This document shows, piece by piece, positions 38,101-46,400 of a stretch of DNA of 64,000 nucleotides. Numbering within the stretch: the stretch's first letter is position 1; each line of letters opens with the position of its first letter. The notes beneath the pieces are model-generated. The model had not been told where the DNA came from, did no database searches, and was given only the letters and a program-made list of their open reading frames with translations. Source of the DNA: Owenia fusiformis (lineage: Eukaryota > Annelida > Polychaeta > Sabellida > Oweniidae); assembly GCA_903813345.2 (NCBI GenBank), contig CAIIXF020000001.1, positions 58,266,270 to 58,330,269 of the forward strand. Reading direction: 5' to 3'. The position numbers were made by a program, and so were the translations under genes.

Positions 38101-38964
38101 GGTGATGAAGAAAAACTACTCGAAAAGTAAGATTGTCATTCTTGGTTTTACTTTATTGATTTCTCTTAGCATATTGTATTATAATAACGTGATGTGTAAA
38201 TTCTGTGAATCACTGTCATACATAAATGCTTCTACAGAACGGTCTGTCATCACGTAATATCTGAGGTTGTTGACATATTTGTGTAATGAAGTCCAAAAGT
38301 AAATGTTTATATATGATTTGTATCAGTATTAGGAAACATAAGTAAGTAAAGTAACAAAGTTTCATTGAATACACAGTTTTACAGATTAAAACCTATCAGA
38401 TCCCGGGATCAGATCCACAAGATCCTCTTCAGACTTTAGATCAATACAATAAAACATTAAAGACAAGACAGAATTAGAAGGAAACAAAGAACACAGTCCC
38501 CTGTAATTTGTGATAAATACATAAATGTAATTTGCAAAATGTCAGATTGAACCGCAAAATGACTTCGGCCATCGTGATAACTTAAGATTTGCAGAGTGTG
38601 TAGATAAACATGACATTGGAGGACTACTAGACATGAATGTTAAGCAAGATATGATGTACTGTGTTATTATAACCAGGCGAAAAGATCAAAATCACGGAGG
38701 CTTCTACATCAAAATTCTTGTGTTTACATGCACAACATCACAAATGTAGTTAATGCTTCTTAGAATGCTAATTTTATAGGAAATCCCATAACTGATAACT
38801 CTAAAAACTAACATCAATGTAGCGAACAGTATTTGGAATTTGTAAAAGCAATTCAAAATCCAAAGATGAAGGAGCTCTGTCATATAATTATATTAAATGT
38901 GTTTATTTTCAGTAAAATCAGAGCATCGACCAAGAACATCATAGACGTTGGTTTAGCATATTGA
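5131..38964 (+). CDS. NCAPG2: Condensin-2 complex subunit G2 (whole gene, 25 coding exons)
   Basis: HEAT-repeat subunit of condensin II, the nuclear complex that acts with SMC2/SMC4, NCAPD3 and NCAPH2 in mitotic chromosome compaction. The exons joined at GT-AG sites read through in consistent phase to about 1,135 residues, against about 1,143 in human, so the coding region looks complete. Strong matches to the vertebrate protein include EGRRFLAYIFG, EVYFRAWRSATG, QNCIQDLMYHAIHLPR, RLYDPIIWRSLK, DPCPSVRATVVYGVC and NPAAARCFYKYA. The N-terminal half is best conserved; the C-terminal third is recognised mainly by order and phase. The chosen start is ATG 5131 (MTPKRDLCLEA, compare human MEKRETFVQA). 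A pyrimidine-rich cag ends at 5123, so a non-coding 5' exon may lie further upstream. The stop is TGA 38962-38964. Introns 4 and 22 each hold another gene. Confidence 0.93.
5322..5560 (+). repeat. Dispersed repeat, gaacaaagtt/gggatata family
   Basis: The opening (aaagaacaaagttcagtggggatatagtgaa, in parts) matches copies at about 26976 and 63943, each followed by a gtccgtccg-rich stretch and text on upper and lower cases of nearly the same wording. It is diverged here. No coding capacity. Class not recognised. Confidence 0.5.
6425..6655 (-). mobile_element. tRNA-derived SINE
   Basis: On the minus strand the head has an RNA polymerase III A box (TGGCTCAGTGG, 6645-6635) and B box (GGTTCGATTCC, 6601-6591) spaced as in a tRNA. 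It continues into a non-tRNA body and a tail rich in tgtgtgcac-type repeats. No acceptor stem pairing is evident, which argues for a SINE rather than a functional tRNA gene. It lies in NCAPG2 intron 1. The tail end near 6425 is approximate. Confidence 0.75.
7804..7950 (+). repeat. Dispersed repeat, tgtcaccacca family
   Basis: It begins tatgtcaccaccacaagtgg and ends near gtggtgatattttgcatgtt. The same head and tail occur at 18955-19095, 26238-26775 and, with an expanded interior, 32883-35045. It abuts NCAPG2 exon 4. Non-coding; class not recognised. Confidence 0.55.
8984..9329. mobile_element. Nested foldback element
   Basis: Ends read atatagaggttcttgtatga on the left and the near-perfect inverse on the right. 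The arms continue through caagatcgtccattcttgat and gagctttgataat. The interior holds a second partial inverted copy, so the motif for the arm occurs three times. A shorter relative lies at 18054-18170. An apparent ORF (9010-9216) is simply the arm sequence. Confidence 0.7.
9521..10349. mobile_element. Large hairpin element, two arms of about 400 bp
   Basis: Arms 9521-9922 and 9946-10349 are inverted copies along almost their full length, with only about 23 bp between. Outer ends are cacaggctgg and ccagcctgtg, flanked by the 5-bp direct repeat tgaat (9516-9520 and 10350-10354), a likely target-site duplication. The motif tccgctgtgacggagca occurs four times, near both outer ends and on both sides of the loop. 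No ORF. It lies in NCAPG2 intron 4, 80 bp from the 3' end of the nested GPCR. Confidence 0.85.
10429..11343 (-). CDS. Melatonin-receptor-like class A GPCR, single exon
   Basis: Seven-helix rhodopsin-family receptor, 304 residues, uninterrupted from ATG 11343 to TAA 10431-10429. TM1 has GN (about residue 22), TM2 has NVAIGDL, TM3 ends in NRYLHICH (NRY instead of DRY), TM4 is followed by FFGWG, TM6 has FVIFWTPYA and TM7 has NSAINCIVYGL in place of NPxxY. The NRY..CH, GWG and N-x-x-x-N-x-x-x-YGL combination is typical of melatonin receptors and their invertebrate relatives. Cys residues before TM3 (VLCYIVG) and in the second extracellular loop (VASCAYD) can form the usual disulfide. Likely Gi-coupled plasma membrane receptor; the ligand is inferred, not shown. 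It lies antisense within NCAPG2 intron 4. A second Met at residue 4 is an alternative start. Confidence 0.88.
   Translation of the reverse strand: MDAMEVLDLVVLGTISIGGTFGNLLILAAFLADKSLRTTANMFIVNVAIGDLIITSFNTPILMVNVYYGYDFFDNTVLCYIVGMFLTLLCGVSINTLALLAVNRYLHICHTALGKRVFTKLNISLMIGIIWVYCMLWVLPTFFGWGRISYVPKVASCAYDHTNSLSYTLALMSIGVGLPIAVTFVCYAKTFLKIRASAKSVAAHNKNADKKKSDRNIRQVIAFVIVSGLFVIFWTPYAIVVIADHGGALSLHIIRFVVRFGICNSAINCIVYGLINKNIRGGYIKALCYFNKEKDDVVSFESST
12673..12870 (-). mobile_element. LINE fragment, end of reverse transcriptase ORF
   Basis: The minus strand reads TNYGKALISFTAPSIWNSLP and then TEITSSGCIFNMKKELKKYF before a stop at 12675-12673. This is the pattern at the C-terminus of many CR1/L2/Jockey-like LINE polymerases (W-N-x-L-P followed by FK/K-x-L-K). 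No RT catalytic motif (YxDD) is present nearby, so this is a 5'-truncated copy. The + strand ORF over 12430-12732 is its antisense shadow. Confidence 0.65.
13808..14006. mobile_element. Foldback (MITE-like) element
   Basis: ggatttacac near 13808 pairs with gtgtaaatcc near 13970, and gctaagagtgcttagctaaa near 13892 pairs with its inverse at 13984-14005. The word aaaacgtttta/ttagctaaaac recurs in both orientations. Non-coding. Boundaries approximate. Confidence 0.55.
14298..14520. mobile_element. Foldback (MITE-like) element
   Basis: Arms of about 60 bp: caagttgcagattataattt at the left and the inverse ataattataatctgcaactt at the right, continuing through gcacaaag...tatagtc. Interior about 100 bp. 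Non-coding, in NCAPG2 intron 4. Confidence 0.65.
15594..15958. mobile_element. Non-autonomous element, agatgcgagtag family, copy 1
   Basis: It starts agatgcaagtag and ends with the inverse-like ctactcatatct. The interior matches, in reverse, the element at 46224-46649 along most of its length, for example ttaccagtttc, catcagtttta, aaaatattatctg, ggggaatctcc, tgatgtcatattt and gtagaaataatcttgattta read on the appropriate strand. Non-coding. It lies just upstream of NCAPG2 exon 5. Confidence 0.75.
16106..27861 (+). CDS. NCAPG2: NCAPG2 coding exons 5-22
   Basis: Exons 16106-16240, 16479-16573, 17092-17254, 17817-17909, 18493-18618, 19246-19425, 20135-20287, 21469-21691, 21962-22161, 22421-22569, 22878-23046, 23464-23619, 23957-24067, 24789-24956, 25070-25169, 25294-25475, 25892-26035 and 27767-27861. 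Each is bounded by ag and gt and the phases link. The start of the exon ending at 23619 is ambiguous: acceptors at 23463 and 23469 are both in frame and differ by two codons. Exons 5-12 carry the best conserved part, including the condensin-G2-specific region and HEAT helices such as SEKVRIAVLDMLLKLKTLR. Later exons are less conserved but keep length and order. Confidence 0.88.
18054..18170. mobile_element. Short foldback element related to 8984-9329
   Basis: tacctgtgcaatatcatcca at the left and the inverse of tacctgtacaagatcgtcca at the right, both followed by ttcttga and gctttgata. About 117 bp in all. The right flank (ttcatataagaacctcttat) also matches the larger copy. Confidence 0.65.
18877..19095. 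repeat. Two adjacent dispersed repeat fragments
   Basis: acagtaaaacctattcttct followed by gaacacctctctaatttgaa near 18881 is one end of the Tigger-like element seen complete at 25536-25693. It is followed at 18955 by the tgtcaccatta head and at 19062-19095 by the atggtgacattttgcatgtt tail of the tgtcaccacca repeat. Both are in NCAPG2 intron 9. Confidence 0.5.
19985..20075 (+). repeat. Short tandem repeat (aatacaatgcaatcagtgc)
   Basis: Four degenerate copies of about 27 bp built from aatacaatacaatgcaatca in NCAPG2 intron 10. The rest of this intron shows no gene. Confidence 0.7.
24215..24605. repeat. Possible non-autonomous transposon
   Basis: A relatively GC-rich block in intron 17 of NCAPG2 starts near atatatctctaccctttgca and ends near gcagggtaatatatctct, which form a short imperfect inverted repeat. 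No coding capacity found. Composition differs from the AT-rich flanks. Confidence 0.35.
25536..25693. mobile_element. Tigger/pogo-like MITE
   Basis: Left end cagtgaaacttgtgtaccga then acacc; right end, inverted, cagtaaaacctgtctaatcc then aaacacc. The element is flanked by TA. About 158 bp, no ORF. The cagtaaaacctgtctaatcc terminus resembles Tigger/pogo-type inverted repeats. Relatives lie near 18881 and 37974. Confidence 0.6.
26238..26775 (+). repeat. Dispersed repeat, tgtcaccacca family, longer copy
   Basis: Head tatgtcaccaccaaaagtag at 26238 and tail ggtggtgacattttgtcaag near 26742. The interior repeats an aaaatca-tttacaagttctcaga-gttcaaatct unit about three times. Non-coding; in NCAPG2 intron 21. 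Confidence 0.6.
26974..27480 (+). repeat. Dispersed repeat, gaacaaagtt/ggagggatata family
   Basis: It opens tcccatcgaacaaagtttgg agggatatag, then a gtacgtacg-type stretch and repeated phrases of the kind ggcagccatcttgaaaaatg. Its head is almost identical to the sequence starting at 63941. Class unknown, non-coding. Confidence 0.6.
28308..29354 (+). CDS. Carbohydrate sulfotransferase, Gal/GalNAc/GlcNAc 6-O type
   Basis: Golgi type II membrane enzyme that moves sulfate from PAPS to sugar hydroxyls on glycans. The product is 348 residues in a single exon. Residues about 7-18 (KCLFVMILVAVI) form a signal anchor. The 5'-phosphosulfate loop is ATYRSGSTFLSQLF with EPL following, and the 3'-phosphate loop is VRDPRGIFNSRM, both hallmarks of the CHST1/CHST3/CHST7-like family. 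NIT, NST and similar sequons fit a luminal domain. I start at ATG 28308; the open frame extends further up without another ATG. Stop at 29352-29354. AATAAA occurs at 29649. It lies in NCAPG2 intron 22 on the same strand, so it may be an intronless retrocopy-type or naturally single-exon gene. Exact sugar acceptor is unknown. Confidence 0.88.
   Translation: MLRLTYLKCLFVMILVAVIFKNIRSWFHCTTQKQKMTSSERELCQLTSQNDVRNRSITKHVDITKIIIMATYRSGSTFLSQLFVQNPNVFYAFEPLALIQKWKNRDLIQKHGPTVLREMLNCDIGMLSYMTPGEHKWVFRYGHFNSTFEDTYQICKSRKIKVVKIISLDNLENLSSHFGNDTAILLLVRDPRGIFNSRMHLYDEHPKNITAMENRLNKMRHTCLNFVTNLKFLEKMNKLPRHEQASRPLFKQIIYEEVANNPIIKSKAIYRELNIDFDEHISEWIHNYTNYIGGLNDKEIRNPVSTKRNSRITARKWLHQLEKSQIYDLQNITECAEVIDILKYEPVF
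29770..32880. other. Intronic stretch without recognised genes
   Basis: The part of NCAPG2 intron 22 after the sulfotransferase. Short ORFs only, none with recognisable motifs. No clear repeat structure seen by eye. Confidence 0.4.
32883..35045 (+). repeat. Expanded dispersed repeat with 163-bp tandem array
   Basis: Head tatgtccccaccacatagtg followed by a gtctgtccgtctgtctg run; tail cccataggtggggacatttt. The inside is a tandem array with about 163-bp period: the word gccatttt recurs at 33453, 33617, 33780, 33942, 34107, 34276, 34438, 34600, 34762 and 34923. Two more diverged units are at 33090 and 33236. Each unit also holds gtaaagtcttgtctacgcgt and gatcaatttcaaattttcag. Non-coding; in NCAPG2 intron 22. 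Confidence 0.85.
35369..38964 (+). CDS. NCAPG2: NCAPG2 coding exons 23-25
   Basis: Exons 35369-35469, 38018-38126 and 38913-38964. The first follows cttattttcag and encodes LYVKELGECIKSGA; the second follows ttttcatag and ends in an acidic run EEVDEGDEEKLLE; the last encodes 16 residues ending GLAY and then TGA. Phases fit exon 22 (AG|A) and each other. Similarity to vertebrate NCAPG2 is low here, so this end rests on splice signals, phase and total length. Candidate ATTAAA polyadenylation signals follow at 39012 and 39064. Confidence 0.75.
35476..35715 (+). repeat. Degenerate ttgttacctcatgtcatat repeat
   Basis: About ten imperfect copies of a 20-25 bp unit built on tgttacctcatgtcatat immediately after NCAPG2 exon 23. 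The ORF across it is an artefact. Confidence 0.7.
35806..36146 (+). repeat. 30-bp minisatellite
   Basis: About 11-12 near-perfect copies of a 30-bp unit (core actgtattggtatacattct then gcacatcagt). Since 30 is a multiple of three and the unit has no stop in one frame per strand, long repetitive ORFs appear on both strands. They are not genes. Lies in NCAPG2 intron 23. Confidence 0.95.
36285..36432. mobile_element. Small foldback element
   Basis: aggatatcctataaat at the right is mirrored by the imperfect aacatcctataatg at the left, with inner arms aatatcatttttctcta and agataaaaatgatattcc, then gtgatattgat and atatcaatatcac. About 145 bp. Confidence 0.5.
36890..37390 (+). repeat. Degenerate gagtgagc/cttgagt repeat
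   Basis: Low-complexity imperfect tandem repeat of about 20-bp units such as cccttgagtgagcaaatccc. It is interrupted by the foldback element at 37027-37136. Confidence 0.6.
37027..37136. mobile_element. 110-bp foldback element inside a repeat
   Basis: tagccttgcccaagtc and the exact inverse gacttgggcaaggcta bound it; inner arms ttttacttatcttgat and atcagataagtaaaa. The flanks both contain agcccctccct, a possible target duplication or part of the host repeat. Confidence 0.75.
37794..37974. mobile_element. Tigger/pogo-like MITE, degenerate copy
   Basis: Right end inverted reads cagtaaaacctgtatattca; inner ggtgttcagattagagaggc matches the family at 25536. Left end near acattaaaacctttttggaa. It ends only 43 bp before NCAPG2 exon 24, so it supplies part of the region where the branch point would lie. 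Confidence 0.5.
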
Positions 38965-39403
38965 ATCGCAGTGATAATGAGAGCTAATCTCTAGAACATG
39001 GAGTCTAAACCATTAAAGAACACCTACTTAATGTTAAACGAGAGCGTGAAGACATTTACAGACTATTAAATACAAGAAAAAAAGTCTTAATTATTTTAGT
39101 ATGCTACCATTTAATATACAGCAGGGTTAAAACCTGGAGAAATGCAAAATGTGGTTCTCCTATACCATTTGGTATAATATTAACAATAACAAATGGTTTA
39201 TGTAATCACAAACCTAAAAATGACTGTATATATTTACACTTTATATACAAATTCAAGTAAAATGAACACTGTATAGCGTATACTGTATATATATATAAGC
39301 ACTCCTCGTAGACGGAGCAAAAATATGTATAGGAAGGAACATGAACTGTATTGCATTATAATATCTGACTAGTTGTCCTATACTATTAAACAGTATTGCT
39401 TGA
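38965..39403. other. Convergent 3' region between NCAPG2 and GRIN3
   Basis: 439 bp separate the two stop codons. ATTAAA on the + strand is at 39012 and 39064 and on the minus strand at 39115-39110. If both genes use 3' ends of usual length, their UTRs overlap. Confidence 0.6.
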
Positions 39404-40486
39404 TTAAAGGTAGGAATTTTCCACTGTGTTTAATTGTGAAAGCTTTATCTCAAGTTTGGCTTTGTCTTTAAGAGCTTGTCTTAGTCTTGAGTTCAATTGC
39501 ACCATTGCCTGCTTCCACATGTAAACTATCTCTTCTTTACTGACATTGTCCAGTTTTATACTTTCAATATCTTCTGTATCACTGTCGGACATTCCTGCTT
39601 CTACATTTTTTTGATTACTCGATATACTCTGCCTGAAATTTTGCTTAACTCTGTTATCCTTAAGTGGAAGAGTTTTCATACTCTCCGGGAGAGAGGAAGT
39701 CAAATTACGCCAGTTTCCACCACGGTCTTTTTTTGGAAGAAAATCAGTAGTTCGAGTATTTTTATTCATTGCATTACAAGCAAATATTTCCCCTGTTGGT
39801 GAGAGTATTAACACTCCATTTGGCACTTCTCCATTCGACATTGTCTCCTCCGCTTCTGAAGAGCTCCTGCCCAAGTTGTTGTGCACAGAATCGGGTGGAG
39901 AGCCACTACTTGCAGAGTTTATCTTGCGATACTCGAGTATCTTCGGTGGCTGTGCTACCTCCCTAATTGTCTGCTGTTTCTTTGAGCCTTTTCTTGATTT
40001 TACACTACTGCTTTGTACACTGCTGCGTCGTGATATGATATCACTTCCTGCCGATTCACTATATGCCAAGTTTGCGTGTGTGTTTGGGGAATACGATGTC
40101 TCATTCTCATTAGAGATTATACTTTCCCCATCCTCCGCGATCCACTCCGCCTCCCAGTCTGTTGGCCAATCATCTTCATGACCAAGATCATCCAAGATAT
40201 TATTTATACTTGCTTCAGATTGTTCTCCTCTGAGAGCATTTTCAAAGTAACTATCTATTGCATTAATATTGCTTTCACTGATCGCACTCCCTGCCTCACT
40301 ACCACTGATATTATCCAATGATTTTACACTGAGTTTCTTGAATTGGAACTCTTGTTGTATTTCCTGCATAGTTGGTCTTCGACGTTTCCCCTGGGCTTGC
40401 GTCAGTTCGACGGTTTGTTGCCAACGTAACTGGTCCACAAGGTTGAAGAAGTCATTCTTCCTTTTCACTACCGGGTTCTTATCTTT
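39404..40486 (-). CDS. GRIN3: GRIN3 last exon: long cytoplasmic tail
   Basis: 360 codons from gcaatttcag to TAA 39406-39404. Starts KDKNPVVKRKNDFF, then a basic patch (GKRRRPTMQE), long Ser/Asp/Glu-rich stretches likely to be disordered, a Ser/Lys cluster (RRSSVQSSSVKSRKGSKK) and a predicted coiled coil near the end (QLNSRLRQALKDKAKLEIKL). GluN3A also ends in a short coiled coil. The final residues SYL fit a class I PDZ ligand (S/T-x-hydrophobic); that is inference. The tail is longer than in human GluN3A. Confidence 0.88.
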   Translation of the reverse strand, partial: KDKNPVVKRKNDFFNLVDQLRWQQTVELTQAQGKRRRPTMQEIQQEFQFKKLSVKSLDNISGSEAGSAISESNINAIDSYFENALRGEQSEASINNILDDLGHEDDWPTDWEAEWIAEDGESIISNENETSYSPNTHANLAYSESAGSDIISRRSSVQSSSVKSRKGSKKQQTIREVAQPPKILEYRKINSASSGSPPDSVHNNLGRSSSEAEETMSNGEVPNGVLILSPTGEIFACNAMNKNTRTTDFLPKKDRGGNWRNLTSSLPESMKTLPLKDNRVKQNFRQSISSNQKNVEAGMSDSDTEDIESIKLDNVSKEEIVYMWKQAMVQLNSRLRQALKDKAKLEIKLSQLNTVENSYL

Positions 40487-43400
40487 CTGAAATTGCATTC
40501 ACATTTTTGTTTAATTTTATGTGAGAGAATATATGGAATCTAGAAACAATAATTTCAATATGCCACATAAACTGAATCTAAACCTGCTTTTGTAATGACA
40601 CCATAAAAATTCACAGATTTGTGAAAATCAATTATTGTAAGCATTCTGGTTAGATGGATATATTGCAGTATGTTAAATATATAATCATCTTGTTTTGTAT
40701 AATGCTAAAGAACAAACAAATATATACATACATTAATATCATGTAAAAACAAACTGTTTAGTTGTCTTACTTTTTTAACACTTTTCTGGAAAAGCTGGAT
40801 GAATTGTCGTGACTTGAGTATTTGTCCCATCTCCTTGGCGGAATGGTTTGGAGAAACTAACTTCTCACTGGTGATTATGCGAAATAATCTCTGCAAGTAG
40901 AACATATGTAATGTTAAGGTAGTCAAAGTGTTATAGTACTAAGGAATAGTCAAGGTTAAAGTAGGCACACCTTGAAAATCCAGAAAATATGAATTTGCAT
41001 TTTTGAAAATCCAGAAAAAATTCAAGTACTGGAATCTTATAACCTGATCAAAAGTACCAAATATAAGGTATGGAAATAACAGGAAATTTCATTGAGATAA
41101 CTCTAGGAATCTGACTTTCGGATGTAGATGCGTACAAATAGTGTACTAACATATGCACAGAAGAGAATCAAGTTAATGAGTAAGATTTCTAATGCTGCTT
41201 AACGAATGGGAAATTATTTGTCTCTGTAATTTTTTGTACCAATATAAGCTTATTAAAAGTAAGATCAAAGAAAATTTAATTAAACATTCATGAAATATGT
41301 AGTTGATTGTCACTTTATACAATTTCATATTTTATAGTCAATGAAATTGAAAAGCAATAACTAGATATAGGGGTGTTTTTCTATTTATGTATCATATTGC
41401 TACAAATCGGCATTTGTGCGATGTATAATTTGTTCATCCATATCATACATGTAATATTCTATTGATCCAGAAATTCATGGCTAGAGTAATTCCTGGACAA
41501 AATAATCAATTACAATGCAAACGTCTCCTTTGAGGCCTTCGCTGTTTTTTTCCTATATTTTCTTTATGATTTTTGTAATAAAAATGTCAGAGTGTACATC
41601 ATAAATATGCATTTATTGAGATAGCGCATTAGAATGTCACGGAGGGTCGCTCGTAATGCTGGATTACAAGATAGGAATGTTATGAATTGGCAGTCAAATG
41701 TCATCAATGCTAATACAACTAATTCCCAATGCGAAGGCATTTATTCCATATGAATCTTGAGTGACTTGCTTGCATCATTTTATTATGTCAGATGTAACTT
41801 CATCAGGACATTGGGTGCAAGTGAATGAGTGGGAGCAAGGGAGAGAGTTGGTGCAAGTTAGTGAGCTTGTGCAAGGGAGTCAGTGGGTGCAAGTTAGTGA
41901 GTGCTAAAATATCCATTTTTACAATTAAGATAAAATTGGTCAAATTATGCTTATATTCCATGATTTTCTCATCTTTATGTGAATGTTAATGGATTTTCAG
42001 AAGGGTGCAATCCTCTTTAGAAAAACCTCAGGTTTTAGTGCTGTGGAGACCACTGTAGTACAGTAGTAGTTCACCAGGCCTAAGTTTATGATTAGAGTTT
42101 ACATTGTAATATTGAAAGAATAATGAGTGTGGTTTATTGTACAATTTTCCCAACAAGTTAATAAGCAATGTGCATGCAATGAATTACACTTGTCGTATAA
42201 ATGAAAAATGCAGGTATTCTATTAATAATTTGCTTACTTAGTCATTAGAGAGAAATGAGCAGATAGTTGAAGTTCAAGTTCATTTCCAATTATTGTGGGA
42301 CACTTATTGGCTATGTGTAATTCAGATATTGACTTAGGGATCTATGTCGAGGTTTATTATACCATATTGATTATATAGGTAATTGTCACATCTAATTGTA
42401 TGAGTAGTTTATTCAAGTCAATGTATTGCCATTCACACGTAAAAGACCTATTAGTTTAGTTTGAGTTATTTTCTAATAAAAGACATATTTCTGCCATCTT
42501 GTCGAAAAAGAATTGAATATGCCAGAATCGTGATTTATTTCATACAAATTCGTTATACTCTAAGAGCGAGGAGGAAAATTCTTAATAAATGGAGTATAGT
42601 TGGTTTGGAAGCATTTTCAGTTAGAGGGAAGTCTTGGGTGAAAATTCTACCTAGGTGATAGCTTCACAGAGTGGTACATAATTCTTTTTTCTCAGGGGTT
42701 AGCCCCCACCCCCCAAAAACACCCCACCCCCGATAAATATTTTTTTCATTCTCAATAACTTTAGATATCTTGATGTTTGTAAGTTACATACAAAAACATT
42801 ATATATATGAATCATTTGCAAAATAAATAATGCCAATCACTCCTACAGAATTTGAAAAATAGTACAAAGTATGTACCCCAGGGGGCAAATTCGTGACCCA
42901 TTTTCTTACTATTTAGAGCCTCACTTTTCAACCAGACACTGGAAGACATTGGAAAATTTCATGTGAAGTGCCCAGTAGCAGGACTATAAGTCCTGAAAGG
43001 GTCAAACTAATTGAATCAGTAGGAGCTGAGAAAAAAAAATTGTTGATTTTTTGAAAATTTTGACATTTTTGAGAGGGGTGATTTTGTGCATGACTATAGC
43101 TGATGCCTATGGTTTCCAGATCTATCCCTCTTTGATGATAAATATGGTTTTGAAGTATGGAACTAAGATGTAAAAACTAATTAAAATGGGTTTTAAGGAA
43201 GTTTAGTGTTTTAAACAGGTTCAAAATTCGAAGAATTGTACAATATCAGGTCTGAATTTACGAATTTTAGGTAAGACCTTGGATGAGCCTTAGATTTTTT
43301 ACATCTGTCCCCCTTTGATGATATTTATGGGTTTGTAGTGTGGAACAAAGATGTACAAAATAATTTAGATGGTTTTTAAGAAGATTAAAGGATTAATTTA

Positions 43401-46400
43401 AACAAGTTCAAAATTTGAAGAATTGTATAATATCAGGTCTGAATTTACGAATTTCAGGTAAGACCTTTGGTGAGCCGTATATTTTTCACATCTGTCCCTC
43501 TTTGATGATATGTATGGTTTTGTAGTGTGAAACTAATATGTAAGAAATAACTTAGATGGAGTTGAAGAAGGTTTAAGGATTTTAATGAGTCCAAAATTTG
43601 AAGAATTGTAAAATATCAGGTCTGAATTTACAAATTTATGGTATGACTTTGGATGACCCTTATGTTTTTATATCTGTCCCTCTTTGATGATATTTATGGT
43701 TTTATAGTAACGCACTAAGATGTAAATATAATTTAGATGAATTTTAAAAAGGTTTAACGACTTTTAACAAGTTCAAAATTTGAAAAATTGTATAATATCA
43801 GGTCTGAATTTACGAATTTCAGGTAAGACCTTTGGTGAGCCATATATTGTTTATATCTGTCCCTCTTTGATGATATGTATGGTTTTGTAGTGTGGAACTA
43901 AGATGTAAAAAAAACAATTAAGATGGATTTTAAGATGGTTTAAGGATTTTCACATGTTCAAAATCTTGGCGCATTGTACAATATTAGGTCTGCAATTAAC
44001 ACTAGATTTCAAGTATAACCTTGGTTGACTCTAAACATTTAGAAAAAATTGTTGACATGGGGTCCCTATTCTCATGGTGAAATATATGACTGTCAATCAC
44101 TTGCCATAATGCACATGGATATGTCATTCCTTTTCATGTCTATTTGCTAAAAATCCCCAAAGTGTACACTTTATTTCAGGAAAACTGAAGATTTCTACAA
44201 TAATGTATTATTTTTCCATAAGAATGGTTACCGTTCTTGTTATTTTGAGAGAATTTAAACATTTTTCACCCATTTTTGCTCTTTGAATCCATTATAACTT
44301 CATCAATTTTTAACACATCGTGAATCTTTTTGGAGATATTGTATTAGAGATTGTAAGGAATAGATTGGTACATGAATTGTACATGTTGCTTGTAATTTTG
44401 TCACATCCATAGATCTGATTCTGCCTTTAAACTTTACAAATCATGAATCTTTTTGGAAATATTATATTAGAGATTGTAAGGAATAGATTGGTACATGAAT
44501 TGTACATGTTGCTTGTAATTTTGTCACATCCATAGATCTGATTCTGCCTTTAAACTTTACAAATCATGAATCTTTTTGGAAATATTGTATTAGAGACTGT
44601 AAGGAATAGATTGGTACATGAATTGTACATGTTGCTTGTAATTTTGTCACACCCATAGATCTGATTCTGCCTTTAAACTTAACAAATCATGAATCTTTTT
44701 GGAAATATTGTATTAGAGACTGTAAGGAATAGATTGGTACATGAATTGTACATGTTGCTTGTAATTTTGTCACACCCATAGATCTGATTCTGCCTTTAAA
44801 CTTTACAAATCATGAATCTTTTTGGAAATATTATATTAGAGATTGTAAGGAATAGATTGGTACATGAATTGTACATGTTGCTTGTAATTTTGTCACACCC
44901 ATAGATCTGATTCTGCCTTTAAACTTTACAAATCATGAATCTTTTTGGAAATATTGTATTAGAGACTGTAAGGAATAGATTGGTACATGAATTGTACATG
45001 TTGCTTGTAATTTTGTCACACCCATAGATCTGATTCTGCCTTTAAACTTAACAAATCATGAATCTTTTTGGAAATATTGTATTAGAGATTGTAAGGAATA
45101 GATTGGTACATGAATTGTACATGTTGCTTGTAATTTTGTCACACCAATAGATCTAATTCTGCCTTTAAACTTCCTTAAAACCCATCTAAATGTTTTACAT
45201 CTTAGTTCCATACTACTAAACCATATATATCATCATAGAGAGATACATACCTGAAGTTCGTTAAAGTCAGAAGATATGATATTGTCCAATTTGTCAAGTT
45301 TTGAACAGGTTTTAAAACCTTAAACCTCCTTAAAACCCATCTAAATTATGTTTTACATCTTAGTTTCATACTACAAAACCATATATGTTATCATAGAGAG
45401 ATATATGTAAAAAACGAATAAAAGCCATCCACAGTTATACCTAAAATTAATAAATTCCAGACCTGTTATTGTACAATTCTTCAATTTTTTAACTTGTTTA
45501 AACCTTTAGCTTCTTTAAAACCTTAAATTATGTTTAACATCTTAGTTCAACACTACTAAAGCATATATGTCATCAAAAAGGGATAGATGTAAAGAACACA
45601 AGGCTCGCCTTAATACCTAAAATTCATTAATATCAGCTCTGATATTGTACAATTTGTCAAAATTTAAACTTGTTTAAAACCTTAAACTTCCTTAAAACCC
45701 ATCTTAATTATGTTTTACATATTAGCTCCATACTACAAAACCATATATATCATCATAGAGAGATACATACCTGAAATTCGTTAATGTCAGAAGATATGAT
45801 ATTGTACAATTTTTCAAGTTTTGAACAGGTTTTAAAACCTTAAACCTCCTTAAAACCCATCTTAATTATGTTTTACATATTAGCTCCATACTACAAAACC
45901 ATATATGTTATCATAGAGAGATATATGTAAAAAACAAATAGGGGCCATCCAGAGTTATACCTAAAATTAATAAATTCCAGACCTGTTATTGTACAATTTT
46001 TCTTTTTTTAACTTGTTTAAACCTTAAACTTCTTTCAAACCTGTCTAAACTTTGTTTAACATCTTAGTTCAACACTACAAAAGCATATATGTCATCAAAA
46101 TGGGATAGATGTAAAAAAACATAATACCTAAAATTCATTAATATCAGCTGTGATATTGTACAATTCATCAGAATTTGAACTTATTTAAAGCCCTAAACTT
46201 CTTTAAAACCCATCTTAATATCCCAGATGCGAGTAGAAATAATCTTGATTTACGTCATTAAAAATTCACAATTCAGTCAAACTGATGTCATATTTGGAAT
46301 CTACATGTAAAATTACATCTAGAAATGTGGTTTTAAAAAGTGTTTATCAACTTTGAAAAATTAATTTTCTTTGAAAATGTGACTTCTAGGTCGGGGAGAT

